Source of the DNA: Mesorhizobium sp. B2-8-5
GTDB lineage: Bacteria > Pseudomonadota > Alphaproteobacteria > Rhizobiales > Rhizobiaceae
Assembly: GCF_006440675.2 (NCBI RefSeq)
Contig: NZ_CP083951.1
Coordinates: forward strand, 2,885,501 to 2,949,500
Length of the DNA stretch: 64,000 bases
Reading direction: 5' to 3'
Shown: positions 43,845 through 52,421 of the stretch, piece by piece
Layout of the letters: every line of letters begins with the position of its first letter
How positions within the stretch are numbered: the stretch's first letter is position 1
The notes under the pieces: generated by a model
The model's database searches: none
Seen by the model: only the letters and a program-made list of their open reading frames with translations
Told to the model about the DNA's origin: nothing
Program-made: the position numbers and the translations under genes

Positions 43845-45905
43845 ATGGCCTATCAAGTTTGCATCGATATCGGCGGCACCTTCACCGACTGCCTTGTCTC
43901 GAACAGCAAGGGCGAGATCGCCATCTTCAAGTCGCCGACGACGCCCGGCGAATTCGAAAAAGGCTTCATCAACGTGCTGCATGTCGCGGCTGAGGGCTAC
44001 GGCCTGAGCGGCGCCGACTTCATGAAGCAGATCGACCTCGTCGTGCACGGCTCGACCGTGTCGACCAACGCGCTGGTCGAGCGCAAGACGGTCAAGGTCG
44101 GCCTCATCCTGACCGCCGGTCACCAGGACATACTGGTGCTGCGCGAAGGTCCGCGCAAAGGCGCTTTCCAGTGGCGGCTGAACTATCCCGATCCCTATGT
44201 GCCGCGCCATCTCACCAAGACCGTCGCCGGCCGTATCGATGCCCGCGGTCGCGAGCTCGCGCCGCTTTCGCTGGATGACGTCCGCAAGGCCGCCGCCGAG
44301 TTTCGCGGTCTCGGCGTCGAGGCGATCGCCGTCGGCCTGCTGTGGTCGGTGGTCAATCCGGCGCATGAGCTCGCCGTGCGCGAGATCCTGAACCAGGAGT
44401 TGCCCGGCGTCCCGGTGACGCTCAGCCATGAGATCAACCCGATGCCGCGCGAGTACAAGCGCATCATCGCGGCCGCGATCGATGCTTCCATCAACCCGAT
44501 CGTGCGCACCTATATCGAGAAGCTGAAGACGGCGCTCGACGAGGAAGGTTTCGAGGGCGAATTGCTGCTTGCCAACTGCGTCGGCGGCATGATGCCTTTG
44601 GCCGACATGATCCGGAAGCCGATCTACAGCGTCATGTCCGGTCCGACGCTGGCGCCGATGGCGGCACTGGCATTGTCCGACGAGCCCGACATCATCGTCG
44701 GCGACATGGGCGGCACCACCTTCGACGTCTCGGCGCTGCGCGACCACCAGATCATCGTCACGCCGGACAGCATGATCCATGACGATTCGCTCGGCATTCC
44801 CAAGGTCGATGTGCGCTCGGTCGGCGCCGGCGGCGGCTCGATCGCCTTCGTCGATGAAGGCGGCCTGCTGCAGGTCGGCCCGCGCAGCGCGGGCGCCCGA
44901 CCGGGTCCTGCCTGCTACGGCCAGGGCGGCACCGAGCCGACAGTGACCGATGCCAATGTCGTGCTCGGCATCGTCGATCCGGATTATTTCCTCGGCGGCA
45001 AGATGCAGCTGAAGCGGGAGCTGGCGGAGGCGGCGGTCGACAAGATCGCGATGCGGCTCGGCGTGTCGCGGCAGGAGGCGGCCTACGCGATCTACACCAC
45101 CAGCAATCACAACATGGTGGCGGCGATCGAAGAGATCACGGTGCGCGAGGGCATCAATCCGCGCGACTCCTTCTTCGTCTGCGGCGGCGGCGCCACCGCC
45201 ATCCACATCGCCGAGATGGCCGACATCCTCGGCTTGAAGCGCTACATGGTGCCGCGCTTCATGGCCGGCCTCAGCGCTTTCGGCGGCCTGATCTCCGACA
45301 TCCGCTCCGAAGAGAGCGCGGTGCTGCTCACCTCCGATGCCGACTTCAACGTCGCCGGCGTCAACGATGCGCTGAAGCGGCTGAAGCAGGCCGGCAACAA
45401 CTTCCTCGCCGAAGCCGGAGTCGCGGTGGAGAACCGTCAGTTCGAGTTCTCCTTCCTCGGCCGTTACGAATACCAGTCCTTCGAGATCGAGGTCCCGTTC
45501 GAGGCCAAGGACGGCATGGTGTCCGAGGGCGATCTGCCGGGTCTGGTCGAAGCCTTCCACAAGATGCATGAGCGCATCTATTCGATCCGCGCCGACAATG
45601 ACGTCGTCGAGTTCACGGCCTGGAAGCTGCGCGCCATCGGCAAGCGCTCCGGCCAGGACATCTGGCAGAAGAACACGCTGCCCGACCAGGTCGGCGCCAT
45701 CGACCTGAAGGCCAAGCGCGGGATCTACCAGCAGGAGAGCGGGCGTGTCGAAACGGTGCCGGTCTACGAACTTGCGCAATTGCGCGCGGGTGCGCAGGTT
45801 GCCGGCCCCTGCCTGGTCGAGGCCGAGACCTTCACCGCCTATCTCAAGGACCAGCACCAGGGCCAGATCGACCGTTACGGCAATCTCGTCGTGAACATCG
45901 CCTAG
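43845..45905 (+). CDS. hyuA: Hydantoinase A / oxoprolinase-type ATP-dependent subunit
   Basis: HyuA-family protein of 686 aa with an actin/sugar-kinase-like ATPase fold: phosphate loops DIGGTFTD (8-15) and GDMGGTTFDV, VHGSTVSTNAL, and the terminal hydantoinase-A domain (GPCLVEAETFTAYL). With HyuB it forms ATP-consuming enzymes such as N-methylhydantoinase, 5-oxoprolinase or acetone/acetophenone carboxylase. The operon position behind a TorT-like importer suggests the pair acts on the imported compound, either opening a cyclic amide or carboxylating a ketone. Sequence alone does not tell these apart. Confidence 0.9.
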   Translation: MAYQVCIDIGGTFTDCLVSNSKGEIAIFKSPTTPGEFEKGFINVLHVAAEGYGLSGADFMKQIDLVVHGSTVSTNALVERKTVKVGLILTAGHQDILVLREGPRKGAFQWRLNYPDPYVPRHLTKTVAGRIDARGRELAPLSLDDVRKAAAEFRGLGVEAIAVGLLWSVVNPAHELAVREILNQELPGVPVTLSHEINPMPREYKRIIAAAIDASINPIVRTYIEKLKTALDEEGFEGELLLANCVGGMMPLADMIRKPIYSVMSGPTLAPMAALALSDEPDIIVGDMGGTTFDVSALRDHQIIVTPDSMIHDDSLGIPKVDVRSVGAGGGSIAFVDEGGLLQVGPRSAGARPGPACYGQGGTEPTVTDANVVLGIVDPDYFLGGKMQLKRELAEAAVDKIAMRLGVSRQEAAYAIYTTSNHNMVAAIEEITVREGINPRDSFFVCGGGATAIHIAEMADILGLKRYMVPRFMAGLSAFGGLISDIRSEESAVLLTSDADFNVAGVNDALKRLKQAGNNFLAEAGVAVENRQFEFSFLGRYEYQSFEIEVPFEAKDGMVSEGDLPGLVEAFHKMHERIYSIRADNDVVEFTAWKLRAIGKRSGQDIWQKNTLPDQVGAIDLKAKRGIYQQESGRVETVPVYELAQLRAGAQVAGPCLVEAETFTAYLKDQHQGQIDRYGNLVVNIA

Positions 45906-45931
45906 TCAAATCTACACAAGGGAACGATCCT

Positions 45932-47725
45932 ATGGACTCCATCAACAGGCTCGAACTCGACGTCGCGGAACGGCGGGTCGACCCCTTTCTGATGTCAGTG
46001 CTGAAAAGCCGTTTCGAGGCGATCGTGCGCGAGATGACGCTGGTCGTCATGCGCGCCAGCCGCTCGGCCGTGATCAAGAACGCGCGCGACTTCTCCTGCG
46101 CCATCCTGACCTACGATCATCGGCTGGTCTCGGTCGAAGACGCGCTGCCGATCCACGTCATGTCTATGGACATGGCGACGCGGCCGCTGACCGACCTGTT
46201 CGACGACATCACGCAAGGCGACATCTTCCTCAACAACTGCCCCTACACCGGTGGCACCCACCACGCCGACCTGATTATGGCGATGCCGGTGTTCTTCGAC
46301 GGCGAGCCGCTGTTCTGGGTCGTGGCGCTGTCGCACCACGCCGACACCGGTGCGCCGGTGCCGTCGACCTATCTGCCCTTCGCCAAGAACATCTTCGAGG
46401 AGGGGATGCATTTCCCTTGCGTGCGCGTCGCGCAGAACTACGAGGAGAAGAAGGACATCCTGCGCATCGGCACGATGCGCAACCGCGTGCCAGACATGTG
46501 GCTGGGCGACGTGCGCGCGCAGATCGGCGCCTGCCGCACCGGCGAGCGCCGCATCGGCGAATTGTTCGCCCGCTACGGCCGCGACACCATCCTCGGCTTC
46601 GTCGAAGACTGGTTCGACTACGGTGCGCGCTGCGCCAAGGCGGCGATCGCCAAGCTGCCGGCCGGCAGCTACAGCTACGAGACGCGCCATGACCCGGTGC
46701 CCGGCGTCGCCGACGAAGGCATTCCGGTCAGGGTGACGATCAATGTCGATCCGGAAAAGGGCGAGATCGTCGTCGACGTGCGCGACAACATCGACAATGT
46801 GCCGGGCGGGCTCAACCTGTCGGAAAACACCGCAACAGGCTCCTGCCGGATCGGCGTTTTCAACAATCTCGACGAGAGCATTCCGCACAATGAGGGCGCG
46901 AAGTCGCAGATCAAGGTGCTGCTGCGCGAGGGAAGCGTCGTCGGCAAGCCGAAATATCCGGTCGGCACTTCGGTCGCCACCACTAACGTCAACGACCGCC
47001 TGATGATTGCCGGCAACTGCGTCTTTTCGCGCATGGGCGCGCCTTACGGCCAGGCCGAGAGCGGCTCGCACCTGCCGGCCGGCGTCGGCGTCATCTCCGG
47101 CGAGGATCCGTTCAAGCACGGCAAGTCCTATGTCAACCAGGTCTTCGTCGGCTATGCCGGCGGCGGCGCCCGCCATGGCTTCGATGGCTGGCTGACCTAT
47201 TGCGGCCCGGCCAATGCCGGCCTCATTCAGCTCGACTCGGTCGAGGTCGACGAATCGATGTATCCGATCGTCATCGAGCGCCGTGGCGTGCTGCCTGGAT
47301 CGCAGGGTTTCGGCGAGTTCGAGGGCGCGCCGGCGACCGGCGGCGTCTTCTATCCGCTCGACCACGACATGACGATCGTCTACGCCGCCGACGGCACCAG
47401 CTTCCCGCCGCGCGGCGTGCTGGGGGGCGGCGACGGCAAGGAGAGCGAGACGATCAAGCTTCGGGCCGACGAGAAGATCGTGTTGCCGGCCTTCAGCGAA
47501 GAGACGATCGAGAATGGCGCCCGTATCGAGTTCACCGCCTGCGGCGGCGGCGGTTACGGCGACCCGCTGAGGCGCGATCCGAAGCGTGTCGCGGCAACCG
47601 TCAATCGCGGCTGGCTGAGCCGCGAGGATGCCGAGACGGTCTACAAGGTGGTTCTGGTCGATGCCGACGAGCCTGGCCTGCTCAAGGTCGACGAAGCCCG
47701 TACAGCCGCCCTCAGAACCGTTTGA
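45932..47725 (+). CDS. hyuB: Hydantoinase B / oxoprolinase-type subunit
   Basis: HyuB-family protein of 597 aa. Conserved blocks are FLMSVLKSRFEAIVREM near the start, NNCPYTGGTHHADLIM (101-116) and ALSHHADTGAPVPS (132-145), whose His/Asp residues probably bind a metal, and a glycine-rich ENGARIEFTACGGGGYGDP near the end. AAGGGAAC precedes the ATG. It begins 26 bp after hyuA and is the last gene of the operon; a RIME-type repeat follows. Confidence 0.92.
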   Translation: MDSINRLELDVAERRVDPFLMSVLKSRFEAIVREMTLVVMRASRSAVIKNARDFSCAILTYDHRLVSVEDALPIHVMSMDMATRPLTDLFDDITQGDIFLNNCPYTGGTHHADLIMAMPVFFDGEPLFWVVALSHHADTGAPVPSTYLPFAKNIFEEGMHFPCVRVAQNYEEKKDILRIGTMRNRVPDMWLGDVRAQIGACRTGERRIGELFARYGRDTILGFVEDWFDYGARCAKAAIAKLPAGSYSYETRHDPVPGVADEGIPVRVTINVDPEKGEIVVDVRDNIDNVPGGLNLSENTATGSCRIGVFNNLDESIPHNEGAKSQIKVLLREGSVVGKPKYPVGTSVATTNVNDRLMIAGNCVFSRMGAPYGQAESGSHLPAGVGVISGEDPFKHGKSYVNQVFVGYAGGGARHGFDGWLTYCGPANAGLIQLDSVEVDESMYPIVIERRGVLPGSQGFGEFEGAPATGGVFYPLDHDMTIVYAADGTSFPPRGVLGGGDGKESETIKLRADEKIVLPAFSEETIENGARIEFTACGGGGYGDPLRRDPKRVAATVNRGWLSREDAETVYKVVLVDADEPGLLKVDEARTAALRTV

Positions 47726-47731
47726 CTCCGA

Positions 47732-47856
47732 TAGAGCGTTTCACCGTTTCACGGAAACGGCGAACCGCTCTATCCCTTTGTTTTTACGCAATTCCGGACG
47801 GAAGGTTACGGCGAAGACGCCGAACTTAACCGCTCACACTTTTCCTGGAATTGCTT
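47732..47856. repeat. RIME-type rhizobial palindromic intergenic element, copy 2
   Basis: Begins AGAGCGTTTCACCGTTTCA, with the hairpin AGAGCG..CGCTCT, and continues to TTACGCAATTCCGGACGG and CTTTTCCTGGAATTGCTTA. This is the second common form of the rhizobial element, with inverted AATTCC/GGAATT arms. It sits directly after hyuB and may act as a transcript end. Confidence 0.75.
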
Positions 47857-47934
47857 AGGCGCGGAACTGGTCTGCGAGAGACCTCGAATTCCGGGCCGGT
47901 GGTTGGAGAGGGAGCGCCTGCCCGGCGGTGTGCG

Positions 47935-48846
47935 ATGCATGACGACCGACCCGTGCCGAGCCGCGGCCTGCCACCGATAGACGCTGCTCTTCTGCTCCTG
48001 GCAGCAGCGATCTACGGCGGCATCTTTCCGATCAACCGGCTGGCCGCCGAGACGCAATGGCCGCCTGTGGGTTTCGCCTTTGCCCAATCGCTTGCGGCAG
48101 GCGTGATCCTGGCTCTGGCGGCGGTAGCCGCCGGCGGTCGGTTCGCCGTCACCGTCGGGCAGATGGGCACGTACCTGATCATGGGCGGCCTGGTGGTTGG
48201 CCTGCCGATCGGCATACTGGTGTCGGCCGCTCCGCATGTCGACGCCTCGGTGCTCACCCTGGTGCTTTGCCTATCTCCCATATTCACCCTCGCCATCGGC
48301 GCGCTGGCGGGCCTTGATCGCTTCGATTGGCGCACTTTCGCCGGCATGATGCTCGGATTGGCCGGCGTGGCTGTCCTCGCGCTGCCCGGTGTAGGCGTTG
48401 TCGGTTCGGACGGCATCGTTTGGTTTCTGGTGGCCCTCATTGCCCCGGTCATGTTTGCTGCCGCCAACAACTGCGCCAAATGGCTGCGCCCCGAAGGTGC
48501 GTCCTCCGTAATGATGGCGGCTGGAACGTTGCTGGGAGGGGCCGTCGTTGCCGGCGTTGTCATGCTTGCGCTCGGCGGTGCGGCGTTGCCGTCCGAGTGG
48601 ACGGGCAGGACCGCGATGCCGCTCGTCCTGGCGACGGCGATCAATGCCGTCTTCTTCGTCCTGTTCTTCGTATTGGTCGCTCGTATTGGGCCGACGCGCT
48701 TTTCGGTCTTCAACTATCTGGCCGTGGCCGCCGGTATCTTCTGGAGTCTGGCCGTCTTCGACGAACGACCGGCCGCCTCGTTCTGGGTGGCCCTGTTCCT
48801 GATGCTTGCAGCCATGTACCTGGTGCTGTCGCGCAAGCTCGACTGA
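47935..48846 (+). CDS. DMT/EamA-family transporter
   Basis: Inner-membrane protein of 303 aa with about ten helices and the internal duplication of EamA proteins (repeat 1 residues about 18-145, repeat 2 about 155-300). Family members export amino acids or metabolites, or take up nucleotide-sugar-like compounds. The ATG at 47935 lacks a close ribosome-binding site, and further upstream starts are open. It is isolated by a repeat from hyuB and converges with an RraA-like gene, so membership in either module is uncertain. Confidence 0.85.
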   Translation: MHDDRPVPSRGLPPIDAALLLLAAAIYGGIFPINRLAAETQWPPVGFAFAQSLAAGVILALAAVAAGGRFAVTVGQMGTYLIMGGLVVGLPIGILVSAAPHVDASVLTLVLCLSPIFTLAIGALAGLDRFDWRTFAGMMLGLAGVAVLALPGVGVVGSDGIVWFLVALIAPVMFAAANNCAKWLRPEGASSVMMAAGTLLGGAVVAGVVMLALGGAALPSEWTGRTAMPLVLATAINAVFFVLFFVLVARIGPTRFSVFNYLAVAAGIFWSLAVFDERPAASFWVALFLMLAAMYLVLSRKLD

Positions 48847-48878
48847 CCATCTGGTTACCGCTGGTCGGCCACGGCCTT

Positions 48879-49580
48879 TCACATGATGCCGAAGGTCTTG
48901 TAAGCATCCACCGCGCTCATTCCCTCGCGGATCGCCTTGGCGACGCGTTTTTCTCCGCGGACTTTTTCGAGGGCCAGGCGCACCACTTCTTCCTCGGCTT
49001 CAGCGGGGACAACAAGGACACCTTCCTTGTCGCCGAACAGCAGTGTTCCCGGCTCTATGCGCACGCCGCCGATTTCGAGCGCGCAGCGATAGTCGACGAC
49101 TTTGCCGCGCACGCCTTGGTCCTGCGCGTAATAACCGGCGCAGAAGCAGGGAAATCCCAGCGCCTTGATGCCGTCCGTGTCGCGGGCGAAACCGTCGACC
49201 AGCGCGCCGCGCGCGCCAAGGATCTTCGCACGCGTCGACATCAACTCGCCCCACAGCGCGTAGCGGGGCGAGGCGCCGCTGGCGACGTAGATCTCGCCGG
49301 GCTTCAAATCGTCGAGCGCTTCGAACATCAGCCCGAACGGCTTGCTCATCAGTGGGTTGTGCGTCGGTCCGTTGGACGGGAAGATATCGGTCTCGAGCAC
49401 GGGCATGGCACGGCCAAGCAATCGCGTGCTTTCGTCAACTGGCTTGAACACCGGCGGCAGGAACTGATGCTGCAGCCCCAGCGTGTCCATTACGTCGCCG
49501 ACCACCGCAACGAAGAGTTCGGTTTCGAACAGGCGGTACATTTCGCCGTCGTCGGCATAGAGGCGCGTCAATCTGGTCAT
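48879..49580 (-). CDS. RraA/4-hydroxy-4-methyl-2-oxoglutarate aldolase-family protein
   Basis: Protein of 233 aa of the RraA/HMG-aldolase family (also mislabelled dimethylmenaquinone methyltransferase). Family residues include GEL (111-113) and Arg133-Asp134 in VDGFARDTDG, the divalent-metal/pyruvate site of class II HMG aldolases. It could cleave a 4-hydroxy-2-oxo acid or decarboxylate oxaloacetate. Its ATG overlaps the stop of the UxuA-like gene by one base, so it belongs to the SDR/UxuA-like operon under the GntR regulator at 51501. Confidence 0.85.
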   Translation of the reverse strand: MTRLTRLYADDGEMYRLFETELFVAVVGDVMDTLGLQHQFLPPVFKPVDESTRLLGRAMPVLETDIFPSNGPTHNPLMSKPFGLMFEALDDLKPGEIYVASGASPRYALWGELMSTRAKILGARGALVDGFARDTDGIKALGFPCFCAGYYAQDQGVRGKVVDYRCALEIGGVRIEPGTLLFGDKEGVLVVPAEAEEEVVRLALEKVRGEKRVAKAIREGMSAVDAYKTFGIM

Positions 49581-50701
49581 CAGGCTTGCATCCGGATGTT
49601 GGTGGATTGAATGGTCCGCGAAGGTCCCAGCGCTGCGGCATTCTGCACCAGCGCGCGCATATAGCCGAGCGCAAAGGCCTTCCCCGCGTGCCAGGGCGCG
49701 TCGCAGAACATTTCCGGCGTGTGGTCGGGGATGATGACGCCCTCATAGTTTTCGTCGCGCAGGATGCGGACGATCTCGGCCATGTCGATGTCGCCGTCGT
49801 CGACGAAGGTCTCGTGATAGTTCGGCACCTTGCCGCGCACGTTGCGAAAATGGATGTAGCCGATGCGCTTGCGTCGGGCGAAGCGCCGGACATGCCCGTA
49901 AATCTCGTCGGCGCCCGGCATTTCCTGCAGCGAGCCGAGACAGAGTTCCAGCCCGTTGGACGGTGAATCGACGATTTCCATCAGCCGGTCGTATTTTTCC
50001 GGCCGGTTGACGAGCCGCGCCGCGCCCCGCAGCGCTTCGGCCGGCGGATCGTCCGGATGCGCGGCGAGCACCACGCCGGCTTCCTCGGCTACCGGAACGA
50101 CTTCCCGCAGGAAGGCGCCGAGCCGCTGCCAGAGCTCATCGCTGCTCACCGTCACCGGCGCGGCGGCCGGCCGGCCGGCGCGGTAGCGCATGTTCCAGAC
50201 CACGCCGTCGGGGAGGGGCAAATCGGGGTCGATGGCCGCAAGGTCGAGCCCAACCGACATAGCCTCGCCGCGCGCGAAGGGCCCGCGCGACCAGCCCCAG
50301 ACACCGGCGATGGAGAAGTTGTAGCCGATGCACGGGATGCCGGCGCGGCCGGCATCCTGGATAAGCCGCTTCAGCCCTTCGATCTGCTTCGCCCTGTCGG
50401 GACCATCGAGCAAAATGTCGGACCAGAAGCGCGGCGAGAAATTCTCGATCGCGGCGATTTCCAGCCCGTTGTCGCGCACGGTCCTGACCAGGCCGGCGAA
50501 GTCCTCGTAGTTCCACAGCGCATCGGTGGAGCAATCGCCCCAGCCTTCCTTCTCGCTGCCGGCCGACAGCGAAGGATCACGCCCGCGAAAATAGTTGGTG
50601 AGGTGGGCAACGATGTGGGTGGCGCCCGCCTGGCGGGCGAAGCGGAAATTGTCCGGTGTCAGCGACTCCCGGTAAAGACCAAGACCGATCTTCATGGTCA
50701 T
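49580..50701 (-). CDS. Mannonate dehydratase (UxuA)-family protein, divergent
   Basis: TIM-barrel protein of 373 aa in the UxuA/xylose-isomerase-like superfamily. Metal-site motifs are HPDDPP (215-220), Cys254 (LELCLGS), His284 (YIHFRNV) and Asp326-His327. The last motif is DHTPEM where classical UxuA has DHGH, and the long N-terminal region differs, so it may dehydrate another sugar acid. The ATG overlaps the stop of the SDR gene (ATGA). A canonical UxuA is encoded divergently at 52422. Confidence 0.85.
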   Translation of the reverse strand: MTMKIGLGLYRESLTPDNFRFARQAGATHIVAHLTNYFRGRDPSLSAGSEKEGWGDCSTDALWNYEDFAGLVRTVRDNGLEIAAIENFSPRFWSDILLDGPDRAKQIEGLKRLIQDAGRAGIPCIGYNFSIAGVWGWSRGPFARGEAMSVGLDLAAIDPDLPLPDGVVWNMRYRAGRPAAAPVTVSSDELWQRLGAFLREVVPVAEEAGVVLAAHPDDPPAEALRGAARLVNRPEKYDRLMEIVDSPSNGLELCLGSLQEMPGADEIYGHVRRFARRKRIGYIHFRNVRGKVPNYHETFVDDGDIDMAEIVRILRDENYEGVIIPDHTPEMFCDAPWHAGKAFALGYMRALVQNAAALGPSRTIQSTNIRMQA

Positions 50702-51483
50702 TTCACGCCAATGCCAGCGGTCAGGCCGCCGTCGATCTTGTAGTCCGCGCCGGTGCAGAAGCCGGCCTTGGAAGAGCACAGAAAGGCGATGAGCTCCGCC
50801 ACTTCCTCGGGCTCGCCGATGCGGCCGAGCGGATGGGCCGCGCCGAAGCGCCTGTAGGCTTCCTCGACGTCGGCATCGCTGCCGTTTTCGCCACGCGCGG
50901 CCTTCTCCAGGATCGGCGTGCGGATCGAGCCGGGGCTGACCGAATTGACCCGGATGCCGGCGGCCGCATAGTCGAGCGCCAGCGAACGCGTCAGCGTGTG
51001 GATGGCGCCCTTGGTGGTGGCATAGGCGGCGACGTTCTGCTGGCAGGCGAAACCCTGCACCGAGGCGACGTTGACGATCGCCCCGCCACCGCGCTTGATC
51101 ATTTCCGGGATGCCGAAATGGGCGGTCAGATAGATCGAGCCGACATTGACCGTCATTGCCTTGTTCCAGGTTTCCCAGTCGGTCGTCGTCGCGGTTCCAT
51201 AGGGATGGACCGCCGCCGAATTGACGATCACGTCGAGGCCGCCGAAGCGCGCCACGCCGGCAGCGACGGCGTCGCGGACCTGGTCTTGCACGGAGACGTC
51301 GGTGTCCACGACCAGCGTGCCGGCCCCTGAGCTTCCCAACTCCGCTCGCATCGCGGCATTGGCCAAGCGGTCGATGCCGCAGGCGACGATCGCGGCGCCG
51401 CCGGCGGCAAGGCGCCTGGCGGTCGCGAGACCGATCCCGGTCGTCCCTGTCACCAGCGCGACCTTGCCTTCAAAATCCTTCAT
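50698..51483 (-). CDS. SDR oxidoreductase, mannonate/sugar-acid dehydrogenase-like
   Basis: Classical SDR of 261 aa: TGTTGIG (12-18), catalytic Ser141, Tyr154 and Lys158 (YATTK), and C-terminal YKIDGGLTAG. AAGGAG lies eight bases before the ATG at 51483. In a UxuA-containing module an SDR commonly replaces UxuB, interconverting fructuronate and mannonate; that role is inferred from context. First gene after the GntR regulator on the same strand (17-bp gap) and coupled to the UxuA-like gene. Confidence 0.88.
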   Translation of the reverse strand: MKDFEGKVALVTGTTGIGLATARRLAAGGAAIVACGIDRLANAAMRAELGSSGAGTLVVDTDVSVQDQVRDAVAAGVARFGGLDVIVNSAAVHPYGTATTTDWETWNKAMTVNVGSIYLTAHFGIPEMIKRGGGAIVNVASVQGFACQQNVAAYATTKGAIHTLTRSLALDYAAAGIRVNSVSPGSIRTPILEKAARGENGSDADVEEAYRRFGAAHPLGRIGEPEEVAELIAFLCSSKAGFCTGADYKIDGGLTAGIGVK

Positions 51484-51500
51484 TGCGGGAACTCCTTCAT

Positions 51501-52235
51501 TCACGTGTCGGAAGCCGGCTCTTCCGGCAGGAATCGCAGGGCGAAATCGAGATGGCGGCTCATCAGATAGGCGTAAGCCAGCCTGTCGCGAGCGCGTAGC
51601 GCGGCTATGATCTCGCCATGCGCGGCGCGGGTGTCGGCCAGCACCGGGCGCATTTCCTTGCCGATGGTCATGATCCGCAGGATCACGGGCGACAGGAAGG
51701 AATACATGTCGGTGAGCATGCGGTTGTCCGCCAGCCCGATCAGGGACATGTGGAAATTGAAATCGTTCTCTGCGGCTTCCTCGATCGAGCGGCTGTCGAC
51801 GATCCGGGCATTGATCTCATCGAGCGCTTCGATCTGCTCGCTCGTGGCATTGAGCACGATGTGGTCGCCGATGCCGACCTCGATGATGCGCCTAAAACCC
51901 TGGATGTCGGCAAAGGACGAGCGCGAAACATCCATGTGGGCGGCGAAGAAATTCTGGATGGCGATGCTCTGCCCGTCGGCGAGCACCGCGCCGACGCGCG
52001 GTTTGGGCTCGATCAGTCCATAGGTGCGGATGGTGCGCAACGCCTCGCGCACCGTGTTGCGACTGGCGCCGGTGATCTCGCTGAGCTCGCGTTCCGTCGG
52101 CAGCACGTCGCCGACATTGAGCTGTCGCGCGCGAATAAGGTCGAGGATCCGTCCTGCCGCAGTGTCGACCGCGGAGCTGCCGCCAGCGCGGCGGGCAACG
52201 ACGTTATCGCGCACGGCTTGCGAATTTTCAGGCAT
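51501..52235 (-). CDS. GntR-family regulator, FadR/FCD subfamily (UxuR/ExuR-like role)
   Basis: Transcription factor of 244 aa. HTH is in residues about 25-90 (ERELSEITGASRNTVREALRTI), then an FCD domain (AENDFNFHMSLIG; AAHGEIIAAL). AGGAGG lies just before the ATG at 52235. It heads the SDR/UxuA-like/RraA-like operon and is divergent from uxuA. Two TTGTTGG-A/T-CCAACA operators flank the shared promoter region, so it very likely represses both directions. Confidence 0.92.
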   Translation of the reverse strand: MPENSQAVRDNVVARRAGGSSAVDTAAGRILDLIRARQLNVGDVLPTERELSEITGASRNTVREALRTIRTYGLIEPKPRVGAVLADGQSIAIQNFFAAHMDVSRSSFADIQGFRRIIEVGIGDHIVLNATSEQIEALDEINARIVDSRSIEEAAENDFNFHMSLIGLADNRMLTDMYSFLSPVILRIMTIGKEMRPVLADTRAAHGEIIAALRARDRLAYAYLMSRHLDFALRFLPEEPASDT

Positions 52236-52248
52236 CGATCCTCCTAAT

Positions 52249-52261
52249 TGTTGGACCAACA
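52249..52261. promoter_or_regulatory. Class D operator, GntR-proximal
   Basis: TGTTGGACCAACA, a perfect 13-bp palindrome (TGTTGG-A-CCAACA) 14 bp before the GntR start codon. It resembles known FadR-subfamily operators of uronate regulators. Partner site at 52373. Confidence 0.75.
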
Positions 52262-52372
52262 TATCGTATGATCTAAGGAAAACAACCGGTTTTGGGGTTG
52301 ATGTTGGGGAATTTTCGGGGCTTTCCCCGAGAGGTCAGCCATTCGTGAGCGCCAAATTTTAATTTGACTCCC

Positions 52373-52388
52373 ATTGTGGTCCAACAAT
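52373..52388. promoter_or_regulatory. Class D operator, uxuA-proximal
   Basis: ATTGTGGTCCAACAAT: the right arm CCAACAA is perfect, while the left arm TTGTGG lacks one T. It lies 33 bp before the uxuA ATG. Its centre is 125 bp from that of the first site, close to twelve helical turns. Confidence 0.7.
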
Positions 52389-52421
52389 AAGTTGCCGACC
52401 TCTCACGGAGGAAAGCGGCAA

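Noticed and set aside
43743..45857. 704-codon open frame antisense to hyuA
   Set aside because: It mirrors the conserved hyuA gene codon by codon. High-GC codon bias opens long antisense frames, and the translated product is His/Asp/Arg-rich without any recognisable domain.
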